From: Allobosea sp. 47.2.35
GTDB taxonomy: Bacteria > Pseudomonadota > Alphaproteobacteria > Rhizobiales > Beijerinckiaceae
Assembly (NCBI RefSeq): GCF_024655635.1
Contig: NZ_JANLGI010000013.1
Span: 1 to 64,000 of the forward strand
DNA: 64,000 nucleotides
Reading direction: 5' to 3'
The position numbers were made by a program, and so were the translations under genes. This document shows positions 9,287-18,536 of the stretch, in pieces. Within the stretch, counting starts at the first letter, position 1. Every line of letters starts with the position of its first letter. Under the pieces are notes generated by a model. The model was not told the DNA's origin. It was given only the letters and a program-made list of their open reading frames with translations, and did not search any database.

Positions 9287-10654
9287 TCAGGCGCGTTCGA
9301 AGCCGCGCTTCACTTCCCAATCGGTGATCCGGCGGTCGTATTCCTCCTGCTCCCATTCGGCGGCGCGGACATAATGGTCGATCACGTCGTCGCCGAAGGC
9401 CTTGCGCAGCATCGCCGAGCCCTTCAGCGCGACGGTCGCGTCGCGCAGGGTCTTCGGGATCTCGCGCACGTTCCGGTCGCCATAGGCATCGCCGACGAAG
9501 GCCTCTTCCAGCTCCATTTTCTTCTCGATGCCGTCGATGCCGGCCGCGAGCAACGCCGCCATGGCGAGATAGGGGTTGAGGTCCGAGCCGCCGACGCGGC
9601 ATTCGATGCGGATGCCCTTGGTCCCGGCGCCGCAGAGCCGGTAGCCGGCGGTGCGGTTATCGGCGCTCCAGACCGCTTTGGTCGGCGCGAAGGTGCCGGC
9701 GACGAAGCGCTTGTAGGAGTTGATATAGGGCGCGAGGAAGCCGGTGATGTCGGAGGCATGCGCCAGCAGGCCGGCCACATAGTTCCGCATCAGCGGTGAC
9801 ATGCCGTGCGGCGCCTGCGCATCGAGGAAATGCGGCGTCTTGCCGTCGGCGCTCCAGAGCGACTGGTGGATATGCGAGGAGGAGCCGGCATGCGCGTTGC
9901 TCCACTTCGCGAGGAAGGTGATCGACTTGCCTTGCGCCCAGGCGATCTCCTTGCAGGCATTCTTGATGATCGCGTGCCGGTCCGCCATCGTCAGCGCGTC
10001 AGCATAGCGGACATTGATCTCCTCTTGCCCGGCCGAAGCCTCGCCCTTGGAGTTCTCGACCGGGATGCCCGCGCCCTGCAGACCGTTGCGGATCGCCCGC
10101 ATCACCGCCTCTTCCTTCGTCGTCTGGAAGATGTGGTAATCCTCGTTGTAGCTGCTTGCGGTCTTGAGATCGCGATAGCCGCCGGCGCTGGCGTTCTCGT
10201 AGCTCTGGTCGAACAGGAAGAATTCGAGCTCGGTCGCCATATAGGCCTTGAGCCCCATGGCCTCGAGCCGCCTGACCTGCTTCTTCAGCACGGCGCGCGG
10301 CGAATGCGGGATGTCATGGCCGTGATGGTCCTGCACGTCGCAGAGCACAAGCGCGGTGCCTTCGAGCCAGGGCACGCGGCACAAGGTCGAAAGGTCCGGC
10401 TTCATCGTGTAGTCGCCATAGCCGGCGGCCCAGCTCGTCGCCGCATAGCCGGCTACGGTTTCCATCTCCATGTCGGTGGCGAGCAGGTAGTTGCAGCTAT
10501 GCGTCTCGTGATGCCCGCTTTCGATGAAGAAGGCGGCATGGAAGCGCTTGCCCATCAGGCGCCCCTGCATGTCGACGAGGCAGGCCAGCACCGTATCGAT
10601 GCGGCCGTGGGCGACATCCTGCTTCAGAGCGTCGAACGTGTACGCTTGCGTCAT
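9287..10654 (-). CDS. Glutamine synthetase family protein (gamma-glutamyl-amine/polyamine ligase, PuuA-like)
   Basis: ATP-dependent ligase that would join glutamate to an amine. The 455-residue product starts at MTQAYTF; 11 in-frame upstream codons are discounted. The catalytic-domain motifs are present: a TELEFFLF metal site, the SKGEASAGQEEIN glutamate site, the HAGSSSHIHQSLW ATP/metal segment, and the FAPTKAVWSADNRTAGYR loop. Its neighbours (aldehyde dehydrogenase, PuuB-like oxidase, Pot-type importer, RidA) point to the gamma-glutamyl polyamine pathway rather than ammonia assimilation. The exact amine is not determined. Confidence 0.88.
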   Translation of the reverse strand: MTQAYTFDALKQDVAHGRIDTVLACLVDMQGRLMGKRFHAAFFIESGHHETHSCNYLLATDMEMETVAGYAATSWAAGYGDYTMKPDLSTLCRVPWLEGTALVLCDVQDHHGHDIPHSPRAVLKKQVRRLEAMGLKAYMATELEFFLFDQSYENASAGGYRDLKTASSYNEDYHIFQTTKEEAVMRAIRNGLQGAGIPVENSKGEASAGQEEINVRYADALTMADRHAIIKNACKEIAWAQGKSITFLAKWSNAHAGSSSHIHQSLWSADGKTPHFLDAQAPHGMSPLMRNYVAGLLAHASDITGFLAPYINSYKRFVAGTFAPTKAVWSADNRTAGYRLCGAGTKGIRIECRVGGSDLNPYLAMAALLAAGIDGIEKKMELEEAFVGDAYGDRNVREIPKTLRDATVALKGSAMLRKAFGDDVIDHYVRAAEWEQEEYDRRITDWEVKRGFERA

Positions 10655-10746
10655 GCCGGTTATCCATCTCCGATGCGCGATCTTCACACGGGAATGCGTC
10701 CGGCGGAATAGCCGGCTCGCATGTCCTCGTGCGGATTATGCAGGGA

Positions 10747-11091
10747 TCAGACCAGTGCCTGGACCTGGATCTCGACCAGGATGTTCTCGGCCGCCAGGCG
10801 TGACTCGACGGTGGCGCGAGCCGGCGGTTGCGCCGGATCGACCCAGGCTTCCCAGGCGGCGTTCATCTCGTTGAAATTCGCGATATCCTTCAGCCAGATA
10901 TTGGCGACGACGATGCGGGTCTTGTCCGTGCCGGCTATCGCCAGATAGCCGTCGATCTGCTTGAGGATATCGGTGGTCTGCTCGCGCACGCCGCCGCTGC
11001 GGTCGGCGGCGGTGAGGCCGGAGAGGAAGGCGAAGCCGTTGGCGACGAGCACCTTGCTCAATCGTGCGGTCACTTCATGGCGCGTGATCAT
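10747..11091 (-). CDS. RidA/YjgF family protein
   Basis: Enamine/imine deaminase type protein, 114 residues, one typical RidA domain. The conserved C-terminal segment PARATVESRLAAENILVEI carries the substrate-binding arginine. The start at 11091 has a GGAGGA site six bases upstream; the longer frame back to 11151 is not needed. It lies between the GMC oxidoreductase and the glutamine-synthetase-like gene on the same strand. It probably clears reactive imines made by the flavin oxidases of this locus. Confidence 0.9.
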   Translation of the reverse strand: MITRHEVTARLSKVLVANGFAFLSGLTAADRSGGVREQTTDILKQIDGYLAIAGTDKTRIVVANIWLKDIANFNEMNAAWEAWVDPAQPPARATVESRLAAENILVEIQVQALV

Positions 11092-11147
11092 GGTCTGTCC
11101 TCCGGGGAATGATGCCGGCGACGGCCGGCGGGGCAGGGAATTCGCTC

Positions 11148-12785
11148 TCAACCTTCCGCCATCAGGGCGGCGGCGCGCTCTCCGACCATCATGGCCGGCG
11201 CGTTAATGTTGCCCGAGGGGATCGTAGGGAAGATCGAGGCATCGACGACGCGCAAACCTTCGATCCCATGCACCCGCAACTTGGCATCGACGACGGCATC
11301 GCCGGCATCGGGCCCCATCCGGCAGGTCCCGCAGGGGTGGAACACCGAATAGGCGTTGGCGCGGATCGCGGCGACATGCGCCTCCTCATCGACCGCTTCC
11401 GGCCCCGGCCGGATCGCGGTGTCGATCACGGCGGAGAGCGTCGGCGTCGCCGCGAGCCGGTGCAGGAAGCGCGCGCCGGCCAGAAGCGTGTGCAGATCCT
11501 CGGGATCGGAGAGGTAGTTCGGCGCTATCTCCGGCGCGACATATGGCTCGGGCGAGCGGATCGCGACATGGCCGCGGCTGAGCGGCCGGCAGGGCGAGAC
11601 GCTCAGGCTGAAGCCCGGAAAGGGGTCGGGCTTCATCAGGGCGCGTACGCCCGGCACGGCGCGCTCATAGCTCAGCGGCGAGAAATAGAGCTGCATATCC
11701 GGCCGCGTCAGCTCCGGCCTGGTGCGATAGAACCCGCCGCCCTGGTTGACGCTAAGCGAAAGCGGTCCACGCCGCCGCAGCAGATAATTCGCGGCCATGC
11801 CGATGCGAGCCGGCCAGGAGAGCAGCGCATCGTTCAGGCTCGGCCGCTTCGAGCGATAGACATGATCGTAGCAGAGATGGTCCTGGAGATTGCGCCCGAC
11901 CGCCGGGAGGTCGAGCAGCGGCGCGATGCCGTGCTGCTTCAACAGCTCCGCCGGGCCGATGCCGGAAAGCTGCAGCAATTGCGGCGAGTTGAACGCGCCG
12001 CCGGACAGGACGACCTCCCGCCGCGCGCGAAAGCGCAAGGTCTCGCCGCCGCGTCTGGCCTCGACGCCGATGGCGCGCCGCCCGTCGAACAGGATGCGCG
12101 TGACCTGCGTGTCGGTTTCGAGCTTCACACGCCCGTGCCGCCGCGCCGGGTGCAGGAAGGCCCGCGCCGCGGATTCACGCCGCCCGCCGCGCGTGGTGAT
12201 CTGGTAGAAGCCGGCGCCCTCGCTGGTCGCGCCGTTCAGGTCCGGATTGAAGCGCAGGCCGGTCTCGCCGGCGGCCCGGACGAAGAGGGGCGTCAGCGGG
12301 TGAACCTCCGCCGCGACGTTCTCGACATGCAGCGGGCCCCCGGTGCCGTGCCAGATCGAAGCGCCCAGTGCGTGGTCCTCCATGCGCTTATAGGCGGCGA
12401 GCACCTCGGCCCAGCCCCAGCCGGGATTGCCGAGCCGTTTCCACTCGTCGAAATCCTCGGCCTGGCCGCGGGCATAGACCATCGCGTTGATCGCGCTCGA
12501 CCCGCCGACGATCTTGCCGCGCGGCTGGTAGATCTCCCGCCCGCCCAGCTCCGCTTGCGGCGTGGTCCGGTACATCCAATTCATGCGGCGATGGTAGAAG
12601 GTCTTGCCGTAGCCGATCGGCAGATGGACCCAGGGGCTGAGATCATGCGGGCCGGCCTCGATAACCAGGATCGAGCCTTGGCCGGCCTCGGCAAGCCGCC
12701 CGGCCAGCACGCAGCCGGCCGAACCCGCGCCGACGATGATCACGTCCCATTCGCTCAAGATGCTCTCACTCAGCCTGCCCGGCAC
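11148..12785 (-). CDS. GMC-family FAD oxidoreductase (choline dehydrogenase-like)
   Basis: FAD-dependent alcohol oxidase/dehydrogenase, 545 residues. It has the N-terminal ADP-binding motif DVIIVGAGSAGCVLA, the GMC signature 1 region (GKIVGGSSAINAMVYARG), signature 2 (LSGGAFNSPQLLQLSGIG), and the C-terminal catalytic His/Asn in FHPCGTCRMG and GNINAPAMMVGERAA. The frame opens with GTG at 12785; a TTG nine codons in, just before SEWDVI, is an alternative start. It lies six bases after the mocR stop on the same strand. The substrate is probably an amino-alcohol or polyol. Confidence 0.9.
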   Translation of the reverse strand: MPGRLSESILSEWDVIIVGAGSAGCVLAGRLAEAGQGSILVIEAGPHDLSPWVHLPIGYGKTFYHRRMNWMYRTTPQAELGGREIYQPRGKIVGGSSAINAMVYARGQAEDFDEWKRLGNPGWGWAEVLAAYKRMEDHALGASIWHGTGGPLHVENVAAEVHPLTPLFVRAAGETGLRFNPDLNGATSEGAGFYQITTRGGRRESAARAFLHPARRHGRVKLETDTQVTRILFDGRRAIGVEARRGGETLRFRARREVVLSGGAFNSPQLLQLSGIGPAELLKQHGIAPLLDLPAVGRNLQDHLCYDHVYRSKRPSLNDALLSWPARIGMAANYLLRRRGPLSLSVNQGGGFYRTRPELTRPDMQLYFSPLSYERAVPGVRALMKPDPFPGFSLSVSPCRPLSRGHVAIRSPEPYVAPEIAPNYLSDPEDLHTLLAGARFLHRLAATPTLSAVIDTAIRPGPEAVDEEAHVAAIRANAYSVFHPCGTCRMGPDAGDAVVDAKLRVHGIEGLRVVDASIFPTIPSGNINAPAMMVGERAAALMAEG

Positions 12786-12790
12786 GAATC

Positions 12791-14332
12791 CTAGGCAGGA
12801 TTGGGCTTCCCGCTAAGGGCCATTCCCATCGAAGCACCAGTCCATTGGTCGCTATTGGCAAGGTCCTCGATGCTGCGACGCAGATCGAGCACGCCGGCCT
12901 TGATCTCCGTGGGCGTGAAGCCGCTAAAGCCGAGCACCAGCCCGTCCTGCGCGGCGGGTTCGAGGCAGAAGCGGCTGATCGGCGCGACCGTGACGCCACG
13001 CTTCGCCGCCGCATGCGTTAGTGCGGCCGCATCGAGCCCATCGCGGAGATGGGCGATGGTATGCATGCCGGTCTGTGTCGGCACGACCCCCAGATCGGGC
13101 GCCAGATGCTCCCACGCCGCATCTTCCAATGCCTGATAGCGCTCCTGATAGAGCTTGCGCATGCGGCGCACATGTGTCGCGAAATGCCCCTCGACGATGA
13201 AATCGGCGACGATGCCCTGCAAGGCCGTCGGTACGCCCGGCGAGAAGGCTTCGAGGCAGATGCCCATCTGCTCGACGAGATGCGGCGGCGCGACGAGGAA
13301 GCCGAGCCGCAGCGACGGGAACAGCGTCTTCGAGAAGGTCCCGACATAGATCACCCGGCCGCTGCGATCGATGCTGGTCAGCGTCGCCATCGGCGCGCCC
13401 TGGAAGCAGAACTCGCCGTCCCAGTCGTCCTCGATGATCCAGGCACCGCTGGCCTCGGCCGCCTCCAGCAGGGCGAGCCGCCGCTCCAGGCTCATCTTGG
13501 CGCCGAGCGGCTGCTGATGCGCCGGCGTCACGAAGGCGAGCCGGAATTCGGGCGCACGGCGCAGGCCCTCCTCGACCACGAGCCCGGCCTCGTCGACCGG
13601 GACCGGCACGATCTCGACGCCCGACTGGATCATGCTGTTGCGGGCGCCGATCGCGCCGGGATCCTCGAACCAGACCTTGTCGCCGGGATCGAGCAGCGTG
13701 GCGGCGATGAGCTGGAAGGCCTGCTGCGCCCCGGCCACCACGAAGACCTGCTGCCATTCGCAGGCGATGCCGCGATTGAGCCTGAGATGGGCGGCGATGG
13801 CCTGCCGCAAGGCCCGCTCGCCATGCGGATCGGGATAGCCGAGCACCTGATGGCGCGGCTTGCGCCAGTGCTTGCCCGAAAGCCTCGCCCATTGCGCCAT
13901 CGGGAAGGCGTCGAAGGCCGGCATAGCCGTGGTGAAGGCGCGGGGCTGGTGCGGCAGGCGCGTGCCGAACAGCTTTGACGCCGTGTTCATCGCCTGCGCC
14001 AGCTTGACCCGCGCCGTCGGCGCGGCGGTGGCCGCAGCAGCAGGCGCCGGCCGTTCGTTCGCCAGCGCCTGGCTGACATAGGTGCCGGATCCGACACGCG
14101 TCTCGATCAGCCCTTCCGCCGCAAGCCGCTCGAAGCTCTCGACGATGGTGGTGCGGGCGACCCGGAATTCCTGCGCCAGCGTCCGCGTCGCCGGCAAACG
14201 CTCGCCGACCTTGAGTGCGCCGCCGAGGATCAATTCGCGCAGGCCCGCGCAGATCTGGACGCTGAGCCCATGCTCGCCTTCGCGGTCCAGCACGATCGAC
14301 TGGAGCAGGGCGCCTTCCTCGCGTTTGACCAT
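12791..14332 (-). CDS. MocR/PdxR-type GntR regulator with aminotransferase domain
   Basis: 513-residue PLP-dependent regulator. The N-terminal GntR winged helix is at about residues 15-85 (GERLPATRTLAQEFRVARTT, then GSGTYVS). A linker leads to a type I aminotransferase-like domain with the PLP lysine in GTFSKTLFPSLRLGF. MocR proteins usually control amine or vitamin B6-related genes next door. It is divergent from the enolase-family gene, with 133 bases between them carrying the repeated motif at 14372-14394, and upstream of the GMC gene on its own strand. It is the likely regulator of the whole amine locus. Confidence 0.93.
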   Translation of the reverse strand: MVKREEGALLQSIVLDREGEHGLSVQICAGLRELILGGALKVGERLPATRTLAQEFRVARTTIVESFERLAAEGLIETRVGSGTYVSQALANERPAPAAAATAAPTARVKLAQAMNTASKLFGTRLPHQPRAFTTAMPAFDAFPMAQWARLSGKHWRKPRHQVLGYPDPHGERALRQAIAAHLRLNRGIACEWQQVFVVAGAQQAFQLIAATLLDPGDKVWFEDPGAIGARNSMIQSGVEIVPVPVDEAGLVVEEGLRRAPEFRLAFVTPAHQQPLGAKMSLERRLALLEAAEASGAWIIEDDWDGEFCFQGAPMATLTSIDRSGRVIYVGTFSKTLFPSLRLGFLVAPPHLVEQMGICLEAFSPGVPTALQGIVADFIVEGHFATHVRRMRKLYQERYQALEDAAWEHLAPDLGVVPTQTGMHTIAHLRDGLDAAALTHAAAKRGVTVAPISRFCLEPAAQDGLVLGFSGFTPTEIKAGVLDLRRSIEDLANSDQWTGASMGMALSGKPNPA

Positions 14333-14371
14333 GATGCCTTGAAGAGGAATGGACTGTCGATTTGGCGAGAA

Positions 14372-14394
14372 TGGACCTTGGGATCAGGCCAATT
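14372..14394. promoter_or_regulatory. Probable MocR operator, copy 1
   Basis: TGGACCTT, five bases, CAGGCCAATT. The same elements with the same spacing occur at 18414-18436 before the importer gene. Another AATGGAC lies 22 bases upstream of this copy (14348-14354), giving a direct repeat with 14370-14376. The position between mocR and its divergent target suits a MocR site. Binding is inference. Confidence 0.55.
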
Positions 14395-14465
14395 CAAGCC
14401 CCTTCTTGCGCCGAAGCTGCCTGCGGTCCCGCCGGGCGGCGCTCCCGGAACGGATAGCGGCAGCG

Positions 14466-15572
14466 ATGAAGATCACCCGGCTCGAAAGCTTCTCGACGCA
14501 GGACGTCGGCTTCGTCCGCGCCACATGCGAGGATGGCAGCCAGGGCTGGGGCCAGTTCTCGCCCTATAACGCCGACATCACCGCGACCGTCTTCCATCGG
14601 CAGGTCGCGCGCTGGGCGATCGGCGAAAACGCCTTCGACATCGACGAGCTGATCGCGACCATCGGCGAGCGCGAGCACAAGTTTCCCGGCTCCTATCTCT
14701 GTCGCGCCATGACCGGGCTCGATACCGCGCTTTGGGACCTGCGCGGCCGGATCGAGCGGAAGAGCGTCTGCGAATTGCTGGGCGGCACGCCGCATCCCTT
14801 CCCGGTCTATGCCTCCAGCATGAAGCGCGGCGAGATCACGCCGGAGGCCGAGGCCGAGCGCTTCCTGCGCCTGCGCGATGCCCATGGCTACCGCGCCTTC
14901 AAGTTCCGGGTCGGCCGTGAATGCGGCCGCGATATCGACGAATGGCCGGGCCGCACGGAGGCGATCGTGCCGCAGATCAGGCGCGCGCTCGGCACTGATG
15001 CGACGTTGCTCGTCGACGGCAACAGCGCCTATTCGCCGGCCAAGGCCATCGCGGTCGGCAAGATGTTGCAGGATCACGGCATCGTTCATTTCGAGGAGCC
15101 CTGTCCCTATTGGGAGCATGCCTGGACCCGCGAGGTCCGCGAGGCGCTCGATCTCGATGTCACCGGCGGCGAGCAGGATTGCGACCTCGCCGTCTGGCGC
15201 GCCATGATCGACGGTCGCGTGGTCGACGTGGTGCAGCCGGACGTCTGCTATATCGGCGGCGTCGGGCGCATGCTGAAAGTCGCGCGCTGGGCGGAAGCCG
15301 CCGGCCTGCCGGTGACGCCGCATTCGGCCAACCAGTCGCTGGTGACCGCGTTCACACTGCACATCATGGGCGCGCTGGCCAATGCGGGGCCCTATGTCGA
15401 ATTCTCGATCGAGGGGCCGGATTACTATCCTTGGGAGCAGGGACTGCTGCGCAACCCGCCGCAAGCACGCGACGGCATGGTCGCGATACCCGACGGGCCG
15501 GGCTGGGGCGTCGAGATCGAGCCGTCCTGGCTCGACAGGGCCGCCTATCAGGTCACGGAGATCGGCGCGTGA
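14466..15572 (+). CDS. Mandelate racemase/muconate lactonizing enzyme family protein
   Basis: Enolase-superfamily enzyme, 368 residues, abstracting a proton next to a carboxylate. Visible metal ligands and bases: the KxR-type strand in AFKFRVG, D in LLVDGNSAYSP, E in HFEEPCPYW, E in TGGEQDCDL, the VQPDVCYIGG strand and the terminal His in TPHSANQS. These are the mandelate-racemase subgroup elements, although the second lysine of KxK is Arg. The start at 14466 is preferred over an open frame 39 codons longer. It overlaps the following aldehyde dehydrogenase by GTGA. Substrate unknown; an acid-sugar dehydratase or racemase is possible. Confidence 0.88.
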   Translation: MKITRLESFSTQDVGFVRATCEDGSQGWGQFSPYNADITATVFHRQVARWAIGENAFDIDELIATIGEREHKFPGSYLCRAMTGLDTALWDLRGRIERKSVCELLGGTPHPFPVYASSMKRGEITPEAEAERFLRLRDAHGYRAFKFRVGRECGRDIDEWPGRTEAIVPQIRRALGTDATLLVDGNSAYSPAKAIAVGKMLQDHGIVHFEEPCPYWEHAWTREVREALDLDVTGGEQDCDLAVWRAMIDGRVVDVVQPDVCYIGGVGRMLKVARWAEAAGLPVTPHSANQSLVTAFTLHIMGALANAGPYVEFSIEGPDYYPWEQGLLRNPPQARDGMVAIPDGPGWGVEIEPSWLDRAAYQVTEIGA

Positions 15573-17062
15573 TCGCGGATCGCGCCGAGCTCGTCGCCGA
15601 AGCCTTGCGGACGGGAACACTCGCCTGCCTGCCGGGCGGGCATTTCATCAATGGCAGCTTCGTCGGATCCGTCTCCGGGCGGCGGATGGAGAGCTTCGAC
15701 CCTGGCCGGGGAACGGCTTTCGCGACGGTTGCAGCCGGTGACGGCGCCGATATCGATCGCGCCGTTGCAGCGGCGCGCGCTGCACTCTCCGGCCCATGGT
15801 CGCGTCTGAGCCCGGCCGCACGCGGCGACATCCTGATGCGAGCGAGCCGCCTGATCGCCGAGCGCGCGGCCCGCTTCGCCGTGGTCGAGACCCTCGATTC
15901 CGGCAAGCGCCTCGCGGAAGCCGAGGGCGATGTCGGCGGCGTCGTGAAGGCCTTCGCCTATTATGCCGGCGCGGCCGACAAGCTGCATGGCGACAGCATG
16001 CCGCTCGGCCCTGACCATGTCGGCTTGACGATCGAGGAGCCGGTCGGGGTCGCCGCCCAGATCGTGCCCTGGAACTATCCGCTCTCGACGGCGGCGCGGG
16101 GCATCGCGCCCGCGCTCGCGGCCGGCTGCACGCTCGTGGTCAAGCCGGCCGAGCAGACGCCCTTCACGACGCTGATGCTGGCTGAATTGCTGCATGAGGC
16201 CGGCTTGCCCGCAGGCGTGCTCAACGTCGTCGCCGGCACCGGCACTGAGGCCGGTGCGGCGCTCGTCGCCCATCCCGGCATCGACCACATCACCTTCACC
16301 GGCTCGGTCGCGACCGGGCAACGCGTGATGCGGGCCGCGGCCGAGCATGTCACCCGGCTCGTGCTGGAGCTTGGCGGCAAGTCTCCCCTCGTCGTGCTCG
16401 CCGATTGCGATAGCGACGCGGCCATCGCCGGCATCATGGAAGCGATCTTCGAGAATGCCGGGCAGATCTGCTCGGCCGGCTCGCGCCTGATCGTCGAGGA
16501 GGCGATAGCCGAGCCTTTGCTTGAACGTCTCGTCGCCAGCGCGCAGGCCTTGCGGCCGGGCCACGGCCTGAGCGATGCCGGGATCGGGCCGATCAATTCG
16601 CCGGCGCAACTCGCGCGCGTCGCCAGCCATGTCGAGCGCACCCGTGCTGCCGGCAATCGCATCCTCACGGGTGGTGCGGTCGTGCCGCCCGAGGAATGCG
16701 GCGGCGGCTGGTTCTACCGGCCGACCATCGTGCTCGCTGATGGCCCGGGCGATCCTCTGGTGCAGGAGGAAATCTTCGGGCCGGTGCTGACGGTGCAGGT
16801 CGTCCCCGATTTCGAGGCGGCCATCGCAGCGGCGAACGCCACCTCCTATGCGCTGGTCGCGGGCATCTACACGCGAGACCACGCAAAGGCCTGGCGCTAT
16901 GCGCGGGCTGTCGATGCGGGCCAGGTCTATATCAACGAGTTCTTCGCCGGCGGCATCGCGATGCCTTTCGGCGGCAACCGCAAATCCGGCTTCGGCCGCG
17001 CCAAGGGCATGGCGGGCTTGCGCTCCTACTGCAAGCTCAAGAGTGTGGTGGCGCGAATCTGA
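15569..17062 (+). CDS. Aldehyde dehydrogenase family protein
   Basis: 497-residue NAD-dependent aldehyde dehydrogenase starting at the GTG that overlaps the enolase-family stop. It has the VPWNYPLSTAARG cofactor region, LELGGKSPLVVL with the general-base glutamate, the catalytic cysteine in ENAGQICSAGSRL, and the C-terminal PFGGNRKSGFGRAKG. It resembles PuuC/betaine-aldehyde-type dehydrogenases that act on aminoaldehydes. It is followed 20 bases later by the PuuB-like oxidase, so it is a good candidate for the acid-forming step after amine oxidation. Confidence 0.92.
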   Translation: MIADRAELVAEALRTGTLACLPGGHFINGSFVGSVSGRRMESFDPGRGTAFATVAAGDGADIDRAVAAARAALSGPWSRLSPAARGDILMRASRLIAERAARFAVVETLDSGKRLAEAEGDVGGVVKAFAYYAGAADKLHGDSMPLGPDHVGLTIEEPVGVAAQIVPWNYPLSTAARGIAPALAAGCTLVVKPAEQTPFTTLMLAELLHEAGLPAGVLNVVAGTGTEAGAALVAHPGIDHITFTGSVATGQRVMRAAAEHVTRLVLELGGKSPLVVLADCDSDAAIAGIMEAIFENAGQICSAGSRLIVEEAIAEPLLERLVASAQALRPGHGLSDAGIGPINSPAQLARVASHVERTRAAGNRILTGGAVVPPEECGGGWFYRPTIVLADGPGDPLVQEEIFGPVLTVQVVPDFEAAIAAANATSYALVAGIYTRDHAKAWRYARAVDAGQVYINEFFAGGIAMPFGGNRKSGFGRAKGMAGLRSYCKLKSVVARI

Positions 17063-17082
17063 TCCGGGGGGATGACGCGATA

Positions 17083-18381
17083 ATGTCGAGCGATCTGTTC
17101 GCCAGTGATTTCCAGGCCGCGCCCTATTGGTGGGACGCGGTGCCCCGGCCGGAGCTGCCGCGCAGCGATCCGCCGCAACAGGCCGAAGTGGTCGTCGTCG
17201 GCTCCGGCTATACCGGCTTGCAGGCAGCGCTCCAGACGGTACGCGGCGGGCGCCACACCGTCGTGCTCGATGCCGAGGCGGCGGGCTTCGGTTGCAGCAC
17301 CCGCAATGGTGGCCAGATTTCGACCAGCGTGAAGCCGGGCTTCGACGAACTCAGCCGCCGCCATGGCCGCGAGCGCGCCTTCGCGATCATGCAGGAGGGT
17401 CGGAACTCCCTTCGCTATATCGGCGATTGCGTCCGCGACGAGGGGATCGACTGTGATTTCGGCGTCGTCGGTCGCTTCCATGCGGCGCATGCACCCGGCA
17501 AATATGAGGAGCTGGCCCGTAGCGTCGGAACCCAGCCGAAAGGGCTGGAGGTCGCCTGCCATGTCGTGCCGCGCTCCGAGCAGCGTACGGAGATCGGCTC
17601 CGATCTCTATCATGGCGGCGTCGTCTACGAGAGCCATGCCTCGATCAATCCGGCCCGCTACCATCAGGGCCTGTTGCAGCGCGTCGTCGCGGCCGGTGCC
17701 GAACTCGTCCCGCATTGCCCGGCGACGGGTATCGAGCGCATCGGGCAGGATTTCCTCGTCCAGACCCCGCGCGGCACGATCCGCACCCGCGAGGTCGTCA
17801 TCGCTACCAACGGCTATACCGGTCCGCTAACCGGCTGGCTGCGCCGTCGCGTCATCCCGATCGGCAGCTATGTCATCGCGACCGAGGCACTGGAGCCGGC
17901 GCTGGTCGACAGGCTGATCCCGAAGAACCGCATCGTCAGCGACACCCGCAAGGTGGTCTATTACTACCGCGCCTCGCCCGATCGGCGGCGCATCCTGTTC
18001 GGCGGTCGCGTCTCGCTGAGCGAGACCGACCCGCGCCGCAGCGGGCCGCTGCTCCATGCCGCGATGAGCGGCATCTTCCCGGAACTGGCCAATCGCAAGA
18101 TCAGCCATTCCTGGTGCGGCCTCGTCGCCTATAGCTTCGACGAGTTGATGCATATCGGCCGGCACGAAGGCATGCACTACGCCATGGGCTATTGCGGCTC
18201 CGGTGTCGGCATGGCGAGCTATCTCGGCATGCGCCTCGGCCAGCAGGTGCTTGGCCTCGCGGAAGGCAAGACCGCTTTCGACGGCCTGCCTTTCCAGACC
18301 CGGCCCTTCTACACCGGCAATCCCTGGTTCCTCGCGCCTTCGGTCCTCTACTACAGCTGGCGCGACCGGCTGGCGCGCTAA
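17083..18381 (+). CDS. FAD-dependent amine oxidoreductase (PuuB/OrdL-like)
   Basis: DAO-family flavoprotein, 432 residues. The N-terminal FAD motif VVVVGSGYTGLQAALQ is at about residue 36, and STRNGGQIS is typical of gamma-glutamylputrescine oxidase relatives. The C-terminal segment GYCGSGVGMASYLG closes the FAD site. It would oxidise a (gamma-glutamyl) polyamine to the aldehyde, releasing amine and hydrogen peroxide. Neighbours on the same strand are the aldehyde dehydrogenase and, after 155 bases with an operator-like motif, a Pot-type importer. Confidence 0.9.
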   Translation: MSSDLFASDFQAAPYWWDAVPRPELPRSDPPQQAEVVVVGSGYTGLQAALQTVRGGRHTVVLDAEAAGFGCSTRNGGQISTSVKPGFDELSRRHGRERAFAIMQEGRNSLRYIGDCVRDEGIDCDFGVVGRFHAAHAPGKYEELARSVGTQPKGLEVACHVVPRSEQRTEIGSDLYHGGVVYESHASINPARYHQGLLQRVVAAGAELVPHCPATGIERIGQDFLVQTPRGTIRTREVVIATNGYTGPLTGWLRRRVIPIGSYVIATEALEPALVDRLIPKNRIVSDTRKVVYYYRASPDRRRILFGGRVSLSETDPRRSGPLLHAAMSGIFPELANRKISHSWCGLVAYSFDELMHIGRHEGMHYAMGYCGSGVGMASYLGMRLGQQVLGLAEGKTAFDGLPFQTRPFYTGNPWFLAPSVLYYSWRDRLAR

Positions 18382-18413
18382 CCCATCAGATTGGCCGCCC
18401 CGAATTCTCAGAG

Positions 18414-18436
18414 TGGACCTTATGGCCAGACCAATT
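18414..18436. promoter_or_regulatory. Probable MocR operator, copy 2
   Basis: TGGACCTT, five bases, CAGACCAATT, identical to the site at 14372-14394 apart from one base in the second arm and the spacer. It lies 101 bases before the importer's ATG. This links the importer operon to the same regulator as the enzyme operon. Confidence 0.55.
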
Positions 18437-18536
18437 TCGCCGGACCCTGCATGAGGCGAGATGTGCGGACGCCGCTGGCCGGCCAACCGCGCGCTCATCT
18501 TTGGGGAACGCATCTTTCAAACGGGAGAACAGACAC

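Noticed and set aside
7877..9799. 640-residue plus-strand frame over the aldehyde dehydrogenase and ligase genes
   Set aside because: Shadow frame crossing a gene boundary; no motif or ribosome site.
11109..12794. 561-residue plus-strand frame over the GMC oxidoreductase
   Set aside because: Mirror of a well-marked GMC protein on the minus strand; no signature of its own.
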